Positions 9,002-18,203 of a DNA stretch of 64,000 nucleotides are shown here, in pieces. Source of the stretch: Flavobacteria bacterium RIFCSPLOWO2_12_FULL_35_11 (GTDB lineage: Bacteria; Bacteroidota; Bacteroidia; Flavobacteriales; Flavobacteriaceae). The notes beneath the pieces are model-generated. The model had not been told where the DNA came from and made no database searches. It was given only the letters and a program-made list of their open reading frames with translations. The DNA is taken from contig MGWK01000093.1 of the NCBI GenBank assembly GCA_001800975.1, positions 1,817 through 65,816 of the forward strand, given 5' to 3'. Position numbers and translations under genes: made by a program. How positions within the stretch are numbered: position 1 is the stretch's first letter; every line of letters begins with the position of its first letter.

Positions 9002-11266
9002 TTAATTAAAATTATTAAAATGATAAGCACCAGTCCATTCAACCGACTTATCTCGTATTTCTATTTTATGTTTTGAGTTATTTGATATGTCATTAAGAGC
9101 TAAAACAAATAATTTCTTTTCGTTATTTTCCCTTGTTACAGCAATTGCGATATAATTGGCATCATTAAAAACAACATCAACATTTTTAACATTACTAAAC
9201 GCATTGGTTGCTATTTCATCTACAGGACTGTAATTTCCATGAGACTCAATTACCGATACGTAAACGGCATCTTTTACGGTCTTTTTTCTAATGATAAAAC
9301 CAGCATCTCGTCGCAAATTAAAATCAGGATCATTTGCACCAATTCTGGCAAAAATTAATTCATCGTCTTTAGAAACAAATGAAGTTAATGTATAAAAACG
9401 CTCATTATTAAACCAAGTTAATTTTGCATTTTCACCATCAGATTTTCCAACACCTTCATTCCATAAATGTTGATAACCATTTTTTCCTCCAAGCTTTGTT
9501 AATATCGTTGGAATCGTATATTTAAAATTTGTTGAAATAACTTGCCCCATAAAATAATAAGGTAAATCATATTGATTTTCTTTTGCTGAATTAACTTTTA
9601 GAATATCCAATAAATATGGGTTTTCAAATTTTTCATCTTTAATTATAACCATAGTTCTGTGCAACTCAGTTCCTGGGTAAGCATTGTTTTCTTTGGCACT
9701 GATTATTTGAACGGCTGGATTTGAAACATCGAACAAATATTTATTTGAATGATTTAAACTCCCAATTTCAAAATTACCACCAAAATGTGATGTTTCATTT
9801 TGAACAATGGTATTATGCGCAATGGTTTGTTTTGCCCAAGTCGTGTTTTCCTTTAAATAGTTACCGCCTCCTTTTTGTTGAATATTTACAAAACGTGCCA
9901 ATCCATAATCTTGTAAAACCTCATTTCCTCCCTCATAAAATGAAAAAGAAAGCTTATCATAATGTCCGTGACTTAAACCTTGTGAAGAAAATTTAAAAAC
10001 CAAAGCCAACTCATCTTTTGAACCATTAGCTCTAATTATTCCAACGCCACCCTGAGTTCCATCTGCACCATCAGTATATACAACCGATTTTTTGAAGAAT
10101 GGTTTTGCCAATTCATCACGAACACCCATAGCAACTGACAATCCGGTTTCATCTAACAATACTTCACCTTGTTCTTTTGCAATTGATAATAATTCTGATT
10201 GATTTCCGCCAAAATAGTATCCAATATCAACGGAAGAAACTAATTCACGCGAATAATATGACATCCCTTTTTGTCCATCATTTAATGGAAAAAATTCACC
10301 TTCAGTATCCGTTAAATTCAACAACGTATTTATTGACTTAATCAATACGCCATTTTTATATTCAAAAATCTTCATTTCTGGTTTTACATTTTCAAGTGAT
10401 TCAGCGAAAACTAAAAATGGATACATGGCATATCGTTGATAATAAGGTCCCTCTGTATAATATCCATCAGGAGAAAAAGGTTCGTCGATATTGGCCAAAA
10501 AACCAACTTTCTGACCTGCTTTTTTAATAAATCCGCCATCGTTATCCTTTTGATTTGGATTAATATTATCGGTTTTTAAGCCGTTTAACGCCCTATCTAA
10601 CAACTTGTTGTCATTCATTACCAAGGCAATCATTCCAACAGCGACATTGCCCCAGGTGCTGTGGTTATGCACTCTATTAAAAAATTGCGGATTACCAAGA
10701 GAAATAAAATCGGCAAATGGCCTAAAAAGATTTTTTTCTAAATGCTTACGCTCGTTTTTACTTAAATAATCATAAACGCAATCATAGGCTTGACTAACAT
10801 AAACCAACCAATTGGAATCATTTAAACACTGCCAAAAAAGCTTACCTCTGGCGTAAGATCTCTCTTGCGGATGAATAGGCAATGTAGGATACATTTTCGC
10901 ATAGGCCAATAACATATCTTTTACATAGACTGCATACTTCTCATCATCTAAAATCTGATATAAGACACCAGCTTTTTGAATGATAAGAAAATTTCTTTTA
11001 TGTCGTTCATGGGTATATCCACCAGAAAAATCCTTAGGAATAGGAACTTCAATTCCGGCTAAAATTTCAGCATCAACTTCTTCTTTTACCTTTGCCAAGG
11101 TTTTATCAAAAAGCGGAACTTTACCTAGTTGTGCTCTTATTTTTTTAACACCTTCTTTGGTCAAAATTAAACTTGGGTGTTCTTGTGAATATCCGTTTTG
11201 ATAAACAAATGAAAATGTAGCAACTATGAGGATTAATATTTTGTATTTAAAGTTTTTAAAATTCAT
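9002..11266 (-). CDS. PL17 oligoalginate lyase
   Basis: 754 residues with a signal peptide (about 1-27, ending NGYSQ). The N-terminal half is an alginate-lyase (alpha/alpha) toroid; N201-H202 in VHNHSTWGN and the Tyr-rich EGPYYQRYA (about 272-280) correspond to the catalytic Asn-His and Tyr of characterised PL17 exolyases such as Alg17c. The C-terminal half is the heparinase II/III-like beta domain (GLSHGHYDKLSFSFYEGG near 440). These enzymes release unsaturated monouronate from alginate oligomers. Probably periplasmic, acting on what SusCD imports. It lies 3 bp after PL6 and 11 bp before kdgF, so the three are one transcript. Confidence 0.93.
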   Translation of the reverse strand: MNFKNFKYKILILIVATFSFVYQNGYSQEHPSLILTKEGVKKIRAQLGKVPLFDKTLAKVKEEVDAEILAGIEVPIPKDFSGGYTHERHKRNFLIIQKAGVLYQILDDEKYAVYVKDMLLAYAKMYPTLPIHPQERSYARGKLFWQCLNDSNWLVYVSQAYDCVYDYLSKNERKHLEKNLFRPFADFISLGNPQFFNRVHNHSTWGNVAVGMIALVMNDNKLLDRALNGLKTDNINPNQKDNDGGFIKKAGQKVGFLANIDEPFSPDGYYTEGPYYQRYAMYPFLVFAESLENVKPEMKIFEYKNGVLIKSINTLLNLTDTEGEFFPLNDGQKGMSYYSRELVSSVDIGYYFGGNQSELLSIAKEQGEVLLDETGLSVAMGVRDELAKPFFKKSVVYTDGADGTQGGVGIIRANGSKDELALVFKFSSQGLSHGHYDKLSFSFYEGGNEVLQDYGLARFVNIQQKGGGNYLKENTTWAKQTIAHNTIVQNETSHFGGNFEIGSLNHSNKYLFDVSNPAVQIISAKENNAYPGTELHRTMVIIKDEKFENPYLLDILKVNSAKENQYDLPYYFMGQVISTNFKYTIPTILTKLGGKNGYQHLWNEGVGKSDGENAKLTWFNNERFYTLTSFVSKDDELIFARIGANDPDFNLRRDAGFIIRKKTVKDAVYVSVIESHGNYSPVDEIATNAFSNVKNVDVVFNDANYIAIAVTRENNEKKLFVLALNDISNNSKHKIEIRDKSVEWTGAYHFNNFN

Positions 11267-11269
11267 TCT

Positions 11270-13612
11270 TTATTTTTTGTAAATTATTCCTAAATCTAAC
11301 CCGTCAATGGCTTTTCCTTTTAATTCAGATTTTTCAGATAATTGAAAAGTTCCTTCAGAAAATTCGGGGTTCAGGTTCCATAAGTTCTCAATAGTATATT
11401 TCTGATCTCCCGAAATTTCTATTTTATCCGTATTAAATAGATTATTATTTTTAATATTTACAATGGGATCGCCAATAACTAAATACATAGCCATTGTTTT
11501 TGAATTATTGAAAATGTTATTTGTAATATCAGTAACCTGAACGCCATATAAGGAAATTGCAGCTTTGTATTTGTTCCTTGTTCCGTGTCCTACTTGATCA
11601 AACACGTTATGGTCTAATTCTAAAAATGGCCCAAAGGTACTTTCATCTGTTCCGCCTCTGTACAATCTTAATACACTTCCCTGCACGTCTTTAAAAACAT
11701 TATTTTTCATAATTACGTGTTCCGCATTGTAAACTCCAGTATCATCTGTCTCTTTGTCTAGAGCCATAATATGACCTGTAATATTTTTAAATATTGAGTT
11801 CTGAATACTGATCGTATCCGCAAATGTGCTTCTAAAAACCTTAACAACATCAAATGAATGATTTACAATTAAATCAACAAATTCACAATTATCAATAAAT
11901 AAATTGTAATTATTGTTCATTGAATGTTGACTGGTTCTAATAACTGCATTTCCTGCATAATCCGGTGATTTGGCACCATCAAATTTAATTCCCTCGAGTG
12001 ATAAGCTTCCTTTGTTTTGAATATCAAAAGCAGACATTTTTTCAAATAGAATAATGGCCTTTTCACCTCCTGAAGATTTAAATGTTAGCGGATGGGAAAC
12101 ATTTACTGTTTTGGTTAACAAATAGGTTTCTCCAGGTGATAATTCAATAATGTCTCCAGGTTTTGATGTATTTACAACATCAATTAACGTATTTATTCCG
12201 GGTTTGGCTTTGATAATTTTTCCTGAATTTAAAGCAACATTTTTAGCCTCTTTTGAATACCAGCTTACACCTGTATTTTCTTTTGTGGCAATTTTAGGGC
12301 TAATAATTACTTTCGTTTTTAGTGCTGCTGATTTTGGAATTAAAAAGCCCATTTCATTTTTCACTAGCTTCATGTCAAGTTTTACAAATCCGCCCGGAAT
12401 TCCAGTTTCAATATTGGAACTTATACTATTGTTTTCGAATTTAATTCCACTAATATCATCATAAACCGTAAAAATATTTTTCAATTTATCATGATAAAAA
12501 ATATTATCCGAAATCTCTGAATTAATTGGCGTTGCGCTTCTTTCAGAATCGCTGCCTGCACATAACTGAATGTAATCGCAATTTATATATGTATTGTTTT
12601 TTACGACGGCGTCTTCAACCTGAAAATACCTGTTCATTGGTGAATTAGGAACCCCGTTCATCATAACAAACGCGCCTCTGAATCTATACCCTGTAAGTCC
12701 AAATGAATAATTGTTTATAACTGTTTGCTGACCGTTGATAACCCTTACACCTCCAGTATTTGGCTTGCCGTTTCCAAGAAAAACATTCCCGTCAACAATT
12801 GTTTCATTTCCATGACGCATCGTTAATGTTCCTGCACATTCATAAAAAACATTATACTTATAAGTATTCTGGCCTGCTTTGTTTGAAATTATCTCATGCT
12901 CACCATCACACCTGTCAAAATAATTTGATGTAACATGTGTATTAGAATTTGTTAAAGAAAAATGACTTGTTCCAATTCTTAATGTTTCACCTCCATTTGA
13001 TCCAAAATTTGGCCGCGGTCCAAAATAATTATGATCTATTTGATGATTATTCTCCCTGCTTGCCTCAGTATCCAATCCAACGGCCATGGTAACGCCTAAA
13101 TTTCTTTTACCAGAAATATGGTTGTGATCAATTCTGTTGTTTTTACCATAAATTGAGATCCAATAATCTTGTTCCTGTCGCTCCGGATTGCTAAAATTAT
13201 CGATTACGCATTCCGTCAAACGTGAATTGTTGGCCAATTCTTTTTCGCTTTTTCTGAATGAAATAAGTTCATTTGTTGGGGTATGTCCGTTTATAAAAAC
13301 CAAACCTTCCACAATTAAATATTCTCCTGCCAATTGTAAATTTGAAGCGCCTTCAATACTTACTTTCCCTTTTTCCTCAACGGTAAGTTTAATTGGCGAT
13401 TCTTTTGTGCCGACGCCTTCAAAAACCAATTCAACATCCTTCCAAACTCCATTTGCCAAAGTGATGACATCACCTGGTTTTGCATTAGAAACTGCATGGT
13501 TATATTCAACGATATTTTTCACTAAAATCACGCCTTTATTTTGTTGATTAAACGAAAAGAAGAAGGAAATAAGGAATAGAAGAAAAGGAAAAAATACTTG
13601 TTTTTTTTTCAT
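11270..13612 (-). CDS. PL6 alginate lyase, two beta-helix domains
   Basis: 780 residues, signal peptide with a hydrophobic stretch at about 5-22. The N-terminal parallel beta-helix (about 30-400) is the chondroitinase B/alginate lyase domain; the catalytic pair of family PL6 is visible as K245 (ISNKAGQ) and R266 (TMRHGNE), in a stretch rich in N-N-x-F turns. A second beta-helix follows (about 480-770), the arrangement of the two-domain AlyGC-type enzymes. PL6 enzymes degrade guluronate-rich or mixed alginate. It is first in the PL6-PL17-kdgF operon, 40 bp downstream of a promoter with two GntR operators. Confidence 0.93.
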   Translation of the reverse strand: MKKKQVFFPFLLFLISFFFSFNQQNKGVILVKNIVEYNHAVSNAKPGDVITLANGVWKDVELVFEGVGTKESPIKLTVEEKGKVSIEGASNLQLAGEYLIVEGLVFINGHTPTNELISFRKSEKELANNSRLTECVIDNFSNPERQEQDYWISIYGKNNRIDHNHISGKRNLGVTMAVGLDTEASRENNHQIDHNYFGPRPNFGSNGGETLRIGTSHFSLTNSNTHVTSNYFDRCDGEHEIISNKAGQNTYKYNVFYECAGTLTMRHGNETIVDGNVFLGNGKPNTGGVRVINGQQTVINNYSFGLTGYRFRGAFVMMNGVPNSPMNRYFQVEDAVVKNNTYINCDYIQLCAGSDSERSATPINSEISDNIFYHDKLKNIFTVYDDISGIKFENNSISSNIETGIPGGFVKLDMKLVKNEMGFLIPKSAALKTKVIISPKIATKENTGVSWYSKEAKNVALNSGKIIKAKPGINTLIDVVNTSKPGDIIELSPGETYLLTKTVNVSHPLTFKSSGGEKAIILFEKMSAFDIQNKGSLSLEGIKFDGAKSPDYAGNAVIRTSQHSMNNNYNLFIDNCEFVDLIVNHSFDVVKVFRSTFADTISIQNSIFKNITGHIMALDKETDDTGVYNAEHVIMKNNVFKDVQGSVLRLYRGGTDESTFGPFLELDHNVFDQVGHGTRNKYKAAISLYGVQVTDITNNIFNNSKTMAMYLVIGDPIVNIKNNNLFNTDKIEISGDQKYTIENLWNLNPEFSEGTFQLSEKSELKGKAIDGLDLGIIYKK

Positions 13613-13629
13613 AATTGAGGAATCGATTA

Positions 13630-13654
13630 CTGGTTAACCAGTTTGGTTTACCAA
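13630..13654. promoter_or_regulatory. Tandem GntR operators upstream of PL6
   Basis: Two palindromes, CTGGTTAACCAG (13630-13641) and TTGGTTTACCAA (13643-13654), 13 bp apart. The second overlaps the -7 box of the PL6 promoter. The distance equals that in the 8.48-kb and 17.0-kb sites. Confidence 0.75.
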
Positions 13655-13681
13655 ATATATAATTATTTAGTTCCTAAACAA
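13652..13681 (-). promoter_or_regulatory. Promoter of the PL6-PL17-kdgF operon
   Basis: Minus strand TTG (13681-13679), 19 bases, TATATTTG (13659-13652). Expected start near 13645, about 33 nt before the PL6 start codon. Confidence 0.7.
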
Positions 13682-13732
13682 AATTTGTTACTAATTTTAA
13701 CATTGTTCAATAGCTTTCAAAAAAATTCAATG

Positions 13733-15010
13733 CTATTGGAAATATTCCATCAATGCCAAAATACCGTTGTATGAAATGACACAGGAGAAAAACAGTGCCG
13801 AATACAGTCCTATATTAACACCTATACTTGTTTTATAACCTTTCATTACTTTCTTATTATTTACGATTAGAATAATCCCAAATACAACAATTGGCAAAAC
13901 AAAAACATTAAAAACTTGGGATAAAATTTGCATTTCAATCGGATTTGCACCAAATACAGGGACAATTAATGCAACAACACTTGCTATGGCTGTAACTATT
14001 CTAAATTGTTTAGAATTTGTGTCTAGTTTTCCTGATTGATAATCGGCAAGTAACAATGGTGTTATTAATAAACATGGAAAAATTGAAGATAATCCCGCAC
14101 TTAAGGTGCCAAAAAAGAAAATAGCAACCGCAAATCTTCCTGCCACCGGCTCTAAAGTATTCGCCATATCCAAAACGTGTGTAACTGGTTTTCCTTGATG
14201 AAATAATGCGCCACTGGCAACAGCCATAACGGAGGCACTAATTATAAAAATCAAAATAGCCGCAGTGATAGAATCTTTCTTTTGCTGATTTAAATTTTTA
14301 ATTGTCCACCCTTTCCCTTTGATAAAAAGTGGCCTGGATAAAAAAGTTGCAGCGGCCATAGTTGTGCCTACAAAAGCGGCCAGCATCATTTTACCTCCTT
14401 TTACATCTGGAATTGAAGGAATTAATCCCTTAACGACCTCAATAGGAAGTGGTGAAACATAGAATAGCGAGACTATAAAGGACAATCCCATAAAGGTGAC
14501 GAAAATCACTAAGATCTTTTCAAAGAAAGTATATTTTCCAACCCACATAAGTGAATAAAATATGCCAATTATTAATATCGCGATTGTTAAAACAGTCTCA
14601 TATTTAAATGGTCTCAATCCTTCAAAATTCATTGCAAAAATTTCAAAAAGCAAGTTAGACGAAATACCAAGAATTCCCATTAAAGAATTCCATTGGCCAA
14701 AGGTTATTCCGACAATGATTAAGATGGCTAAAATTTTTCCGCCTTTAATATGTTTTTTAAATCCATAAAGTGCCGTTTCCCCAGAAATTAATGTATAATT
14801 TCCATAGGCAAACATCAAAACTCCAGAAAATATACAACTTAACAAAAGAACCCATAACAATTGCATTCCATACGTGCTTCCTGCCACAATCATTGAAGTC
14901 ACACTTCCTGTTCCGATGGTATAGCCAATTGCAAAAATACCAGGTCCAAAACCTAAAACTAAGGCAATAATTTTTTTTATTAAAGATCTTTCACCTGTTA
15001 CTTCTCGCAT
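13733..15010 (-). CDS. NRAMP-fold membrane transporter lacking metal-binding motifs
   Basis: 425 residues with about 11 membrane segments. The frame (GFGPGIFAIGY...AGSTYGMQLLWVLLLS) is clearly NRAMP/SLC11. The metal site is gone: TM1 DPGN is replaced by G-T-G-S (residues 33-36) and the TM6 MPH motif by A-A-A in TTMAAATFLSRP. Family knowledge says those Asp, Asn and Met hold the divalent metal, so I do not expect Mn or Fe transport. It lies 45 bp after the gluconokinase/Gnd fusion, behind the same operators as the alginate operons. Inference: it carries an organic acid such as a sugar acid, or another cation. Databases would probably label it simply 'divalent metal transporter'. Confidence 0.75.
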   Translation of the reverse strand: MREVTGERSLIKKIIALVLGFGPGIFAIGYTIGTGSVTSMIVAGSTYGMQLLWVLLLSCIFSGVLMFAYGNYTLISGETALYGFKKHIKGGKILAILIIVGITFGQWNSLMGILGISSNLLFEIFAMNFEGLRPFKYETVLTIAILIIGIFYSLMWVGKYTFFEKILVIFVTFMGLSFIVSLFYVSPLPIEVVKGLIPSIPDVKGGKMMLAAFVGTTMAAATFLSRPLFIKGKGWTIKNLNQQKKDSITAAILIFIISASVMAVASGALFHQGKPVTHVLDMANTLEPVAGRFAVAIFFFGTLSAGLSSIFPCLLITPLLLADYQSGKLDTNSKQFRIVTAIASVVALIVPVFGANPIEMQILSQVFNVFVLPIVVFGIILIVNNKKVMKGYKTSIGVNIGLYSALFFSCVISYNGILALMEYFQ

Positions 15011-15055
15011 AATATTTATTTTTTATTTAGATGTTCCATTAATATTAATTTATTT

Positions 15056-16960
15056 CTATTTCCAATCTGTATGATAAAACTTTTCTGTATCGTCATCATT
15101 TCGTTGATAAGTATGAGCGCCAAAATAATCTCGTTGCGCCTGAATTAAATTTGCTGTTGATTTTGCCGTGGAGAAATTATTTAAAAAATTAACTGCTTCA
15201 CTAAAACAAGGAATAGCCAACTCATTCATAATACATTGTGATATCAAATGGTTTGCAGAAGGCTTTAATGCTTTAATTTGTTTCACAATGCTTTCTTCAA
15301 TCAATATATTATCAGTTTCTTTTAAAATAGCGACCATGGTTCTCATTAAGTTAGATTTAATGATACAGCCATTAGTCCAAATTCGGGCAATTTCACTTAA
15401 ATTTAAATCCCATTTATATGTTTTGGCTGCCTCAGAAATTAATTTAAACCCTTGATAATGATTTATGATTCTGGAAAACTGATAGGCATTTAAAACTTCA
15501 TCATTTAATGGGTTAAGTTTCAATGTTATATTTTCTTTACCATATTTTTTTTGTAATTTAATCCTGTCTTCTTTATAAAATGAAGTATATCGGGCAAACA
15601 GGGCGGATGCAATTAACGTGCTTGGAACACCCAATTGTGCAGCGGCAATTGTTGCCCAATTACCGGTGCCTTTATTTCCTGCTTTATCCATTATTTTATC
15701 GATTAACCAATCTTCCCCGTCTTTTTTTCTTATAATCTTAACAGTGATATCTAACAAATAACTGTCTGCCCTTTCCTTCCAGGATTCCAGAATAGTTGCA
15801 ATCTGTTCTAAGTTATTGCCTGACGCTTTTAAAATACTAAATACCTCAGCCAAAAGTTGCATTTCAACATATTCAACCCCGTTATGTACCATTTTGACAA
15901 AATGACCACTTCCATCATTTCCAATATAGGCACAGCAAGGCAAATTATTTTCATCTTTGGCCGCAATAGTTTCTAAAAATGGCTGAACCACTTTATAAAC
16001 ATCTTTATTACCTCCTGGCATAATACTAGGTCCGTTTAATGCACCTTCTTCACCCCCTGAGACACCTGCTCCTATAAAATGAATTTTTTTTGACTTTAAA
16101 TAATCAAATCTTTCTTTTGTATGTATGTAGTTTGAGTTTCCGCCATCAATTAAAATATCACCTTCTGATAGGTATGGAATAATATTTTCAATTACTATAT
16201 CAATTGCATTTCCTGCGTTAACCATTAACATAATTTTTCTTGGTTTTTGTAATGAATTTACAAATGGCTCTAATTCATCAAATGGAAGGGCATCCGAAAG
16301 CACATCATATTCTTTTTTAAAATTAAACGCAACCTTTTCTTCTAAATCAGAAACATGTCTGTTATAAATTGAAATTTTAAATCCATTTTTAGCCAAATTT
16401 AAGCTTAAGCTTTTGCCCATTACCCCAAGTCCTATCAATCCAAAAACAGCTTTATTCAAAAATTCTTCCTTAATGATGTGAACTATTTCTTCAGGGGTGA
16501 AGTCAATATCAATTTGTAGTGCATTGTTTGGCACTTCTAGAATATCAAATTGTGATTTTAATAAGGTGATTGGCATAAAATGATGCTCCCTGTTTTTCAA
16601 TCGTTCATGCACTTGCTCAATGGATCCCTTTAAAAAAACCCATTTTACATTTTTTTCTAACCCATTACTTAGTAGCTCTCGATATTTCTCTTTTAATGCA
16701 GAACATGCTATAATACAAGAATTTGTATTTAATTGACTCTTAGCAAGCTCATTTAATCTTGTTAACCACCCAAACCGATCATCATCATCCAGAGATGCAC
16801 CACTGGCCATTTTTTGTATATGCTCCTTAGAATGATAATCATCACCATCAAAAAAAGGAATTGACAATTCTTCAGATAAAAGCTTTCCAATAGTACTCTT
16901 GCCGGTACCTGACGTTCCCATAATAAAAATGACTGAATTACCGCTGTTTACCATTCGCAT
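15056..16960 (-). CDS. Gluconokinase/6-phosphogluconate dehydrogenase fusion
   Basis: 634 residues, two complete enzymes. Residues 8-170 are a GntK-type gluconokinase with P-loop GTSGTGKST (15-23), DGDDYHS and the CSALKEKYR region. Residues 172-634 are a decarboxylating 6-phosphogluconate dehydrogenase with the nucleotide-binding GLIGLGVMG (174-182), SGGEEGALNGPSIMPGG (301-317), and catalytic K356 and E363 in GHFVKMVHNGVEY. The fusion would take gluconate to 6-phosphogluconate and on to ribulose 5-phosphate with release of CO2 and NAD(P)H. There is no stop or frameshift between the halves; the junction is only a few residues (LNKAVFG). First gene of a two-gene operon with the NRAMP-fold protein. 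Confidence 0.92.
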   Translation of the reverse strand: MRMVNSGNSVIFIMGTSGTGKSTIGKLLSEELSIPFFDGDDYHSKEHIQKMASGASLDDDDRFGWLTRLNELAKSQLNTNSCIIACSALKEKYRELLSNGLEKNVKWVFLKGSIEQVHERLKNREHHFMPITLLKSQFDILEVPNNALQIDIDFTPEEIVHIIKEEFLNKAVFGLIGLGVMGKSLSLNLAKNGFKISIYNRHVSDLEEKVAFNFKKEYDVLSDALPFDELEPFVNSLQKPRKIMLMVNAGNAIDIVIENIIPYLSEGDILIDGGNSNYIHTKERFDYLKSKKIHFIGAGVSGGEEGALNGPSIMPGGNKDVYKVVQPFLETIAAKDENNLPCCAYIGNDGSGHFVKMVHNGVEYVEMQLLAEVFSILKASGNNLEQIATILESWKERADSYLLDITVKIIRKKDGEDWLIDKIMDKAGNKGTGNWATIAAAQLGVPSTLIASALFARYTSFYKEDRIKLQKKYGKENITLKLNPLNDEVLNAYQFSRIINHYQGFKLISEAAKTYKWDLNLSEIARIWTNGCIIKSNLMRTMVAILKETDNILIEESIVKQIKALKPSANHLISQCIMNELAIPCFSEAVNFLNNFSTAKSTANLIQAQRDYFGAHTYQRNDDDTEKFYHTDWK

Positions 16961-16998
16961 CTTGGCTGATTATTGTTAATATTTTTAAGATATAATAA

Positions 16999-17023
16999 TT
17001 GGTTTACCAGTTTGGTTTACCAA
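16999..17023. promoter_or_regulatory. Tandem GntR operators between the gntK-gnd fusion and the RraA-like gene
   Basis: TTGGTTTACCAG (16999-17010) and TTGGTTTACCAA (17012-17023), again 13 bp apart. They lie in the divergent spacer and could control both directions. Confidence 0.75.
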
Positions 17024-17050
17024 AAATACATATATTTGCTTATAAAACAA
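17021..17050 (-). promoter_or_regulatory. Promoter of the gntK-gnd/NRAMP-like operon
   Basis: Minus strand TTG (17050-17048), 19 bases, TATTTTTG (17028-17021). This is the third promoter with exactly the same spacing and the same overlap with a TTGGTWWACCAA unit. Confidence 0.7.
17031..17038 (+). promoter_or_regulatory. Possible -7 box of the RraA-like gene
   Basis: TATATTTG on the plus strand, 43 bp before the start at 17082. The nearest TTG (17012-17014, inside the operator) is only 16 bases upstream, so the promoter call is weaker than for the minus strand. Confidence 0.45.
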
Positions 17051-17081
17051 GAATTACTTTAAAAATTAATTCAGCAGCATA

Positions 17082-17801
17082 ATGAAAATATTAACATCCA
17101 TTACCAGAGAAAAATTAATGCAAGTTAGCACTGCAACCATTGCCACCTGTCTTTTTAAAAAAGGATTTAAAAACCAGTTCATTCAAAATGTACAGCCACT
17201 AAGATTAGGAAAAGTAAATATGGTTGGTGAAGCTTACACGCTAAGATATATACCTGCAAGAGAAGATTTGAATCAAATAAATGTTTTTAGCGACCCTAAT
17301 CATCCACAAAGAGTTGCCGTTGAAAATTGCCCTGAAGGTGCTGTGTTAGTTATTGATAGCAGAAAGAACGCAAGAGCAGCATCAGCAGGTTCAATACTTG
17401 TTACCAGACTTATGGTGAGGGGTGTCGCCGGCATTGTTACCGATGGTGGGTTTAGGGATTCCGCTGAAATCGCTGCATTAAATTTTCCGTCATTTCATCA
17501 AAGCCCTTCAGCTCCAACGAATTTAACATTGCATCAGGCTATTGATATTAACGTCCCTATTGGTTGTGGCGATGTTGCTGTATTTCCGGGCGATGTTTTA
17601 GTGGGTGATGATGATGGTGTTATGGTAATCCCGGCAAATATTGTTAATGAAGTTGCTGAGGAATGTGTAGAAATGACAGTTTTCGAAAATTTTGTTTTAG
17701 AAAAGGTAAATGAAGGGCAATCAATAATAGGTCTATATCCACCAACAAATGAAAATACATCAAAAGCATTTTCTGTCTGGAGAAATATAAATAATTTATG
17801 A
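17082..17801 (+). CDS. RraA-like/HMG-CHA aldolase family protein
   Basis: 239 residues covering the whole RraA-like fold. The family motif GIVTDGGFRD (near 123-132; GxxxDGxxRD type) holds the Arg and Asp that bind substrate and metal in the aldolase members (4-hydroxy-4-methyl-2-oxoglutarate aldolase). A later IPIGCGDVAVFPGD stretch is also typical. No signal peptide. Presence of the aldolase Arg-Asp, and sharing of a GntR-operator spacer with the sugar acid operon, make a pyruvate-aldolase or oxaloacetate-decarboxylase-like role in keto-acid breakdown more likely than RNase E inhibition. The exact substrate cannot be named. Confidence 0.75.
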   Translation: MKILTSITREKLMQVSTATIATCLFKKGFKNQFIQNVQPLRLGKVNMVGEAYTLRYIPAREDLNQINVFSDPNHPQRVAVENCPEGAVLVIDSRKNARAASAGSILVTRLMVRGVAGIVTDGGFRDSAEIAALNFPSFHQSPSAPTNLTLHQAIDINVPIGCGDVAVFPGDVLVGDDDGVMVIPANIVNEVAEECVEMTVFENFVLEKVNEGQSIIGLYPPTNENTSKAFSVWRNINNL

Positions 17802-18203
17802 TATTTAAACACCCCGTCTCCAGCAGTATTTCGTTCCTCATGAACTTGTTTCATGACCTTATGAATTAAAATAAATTAACTGCATACAGCTTCCAATTCC
17901 GCACAATAAGAGCTTCCTAAAAAGTCAGCACTTATTTTTTGCCATTGCCCTCTTTTAATCCGTTTCTATTAGAATATTCTCAACAAAACAGAATGTTTAG
18001 CAGGTAATAAGGTGTTCGCAATCCGCTTCATTTTGTTCAATAAAATACAATTAAAAATGCTCGTTTACAAAAATTAAATTTTTAAACCGTTTTATTGACC
18101 TTAGTGATGCTTATTGTGCTATTTTTGGTTTTCTAACGGGTAACGGTAAAATAAAATCTTAAATTCTAACTTTTTAAAAAATTAATAATTAAGTTATGCG
18201 CTT
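17802..18203. other. Non-coding spacer between convergent genes
   Basis: About 400 bp between the RraA-like gene and the alpha/beta hydrolase, which converge. I see no open frame worth calling, no convincing T-run hairpin and no operator copy. Confidence 0.5.

Noticed and set aside
17802-18203. A gene remnant in the spacer after the RraA-like gene
   Set aside because: No frame with recognisable protein sequence on either strand.
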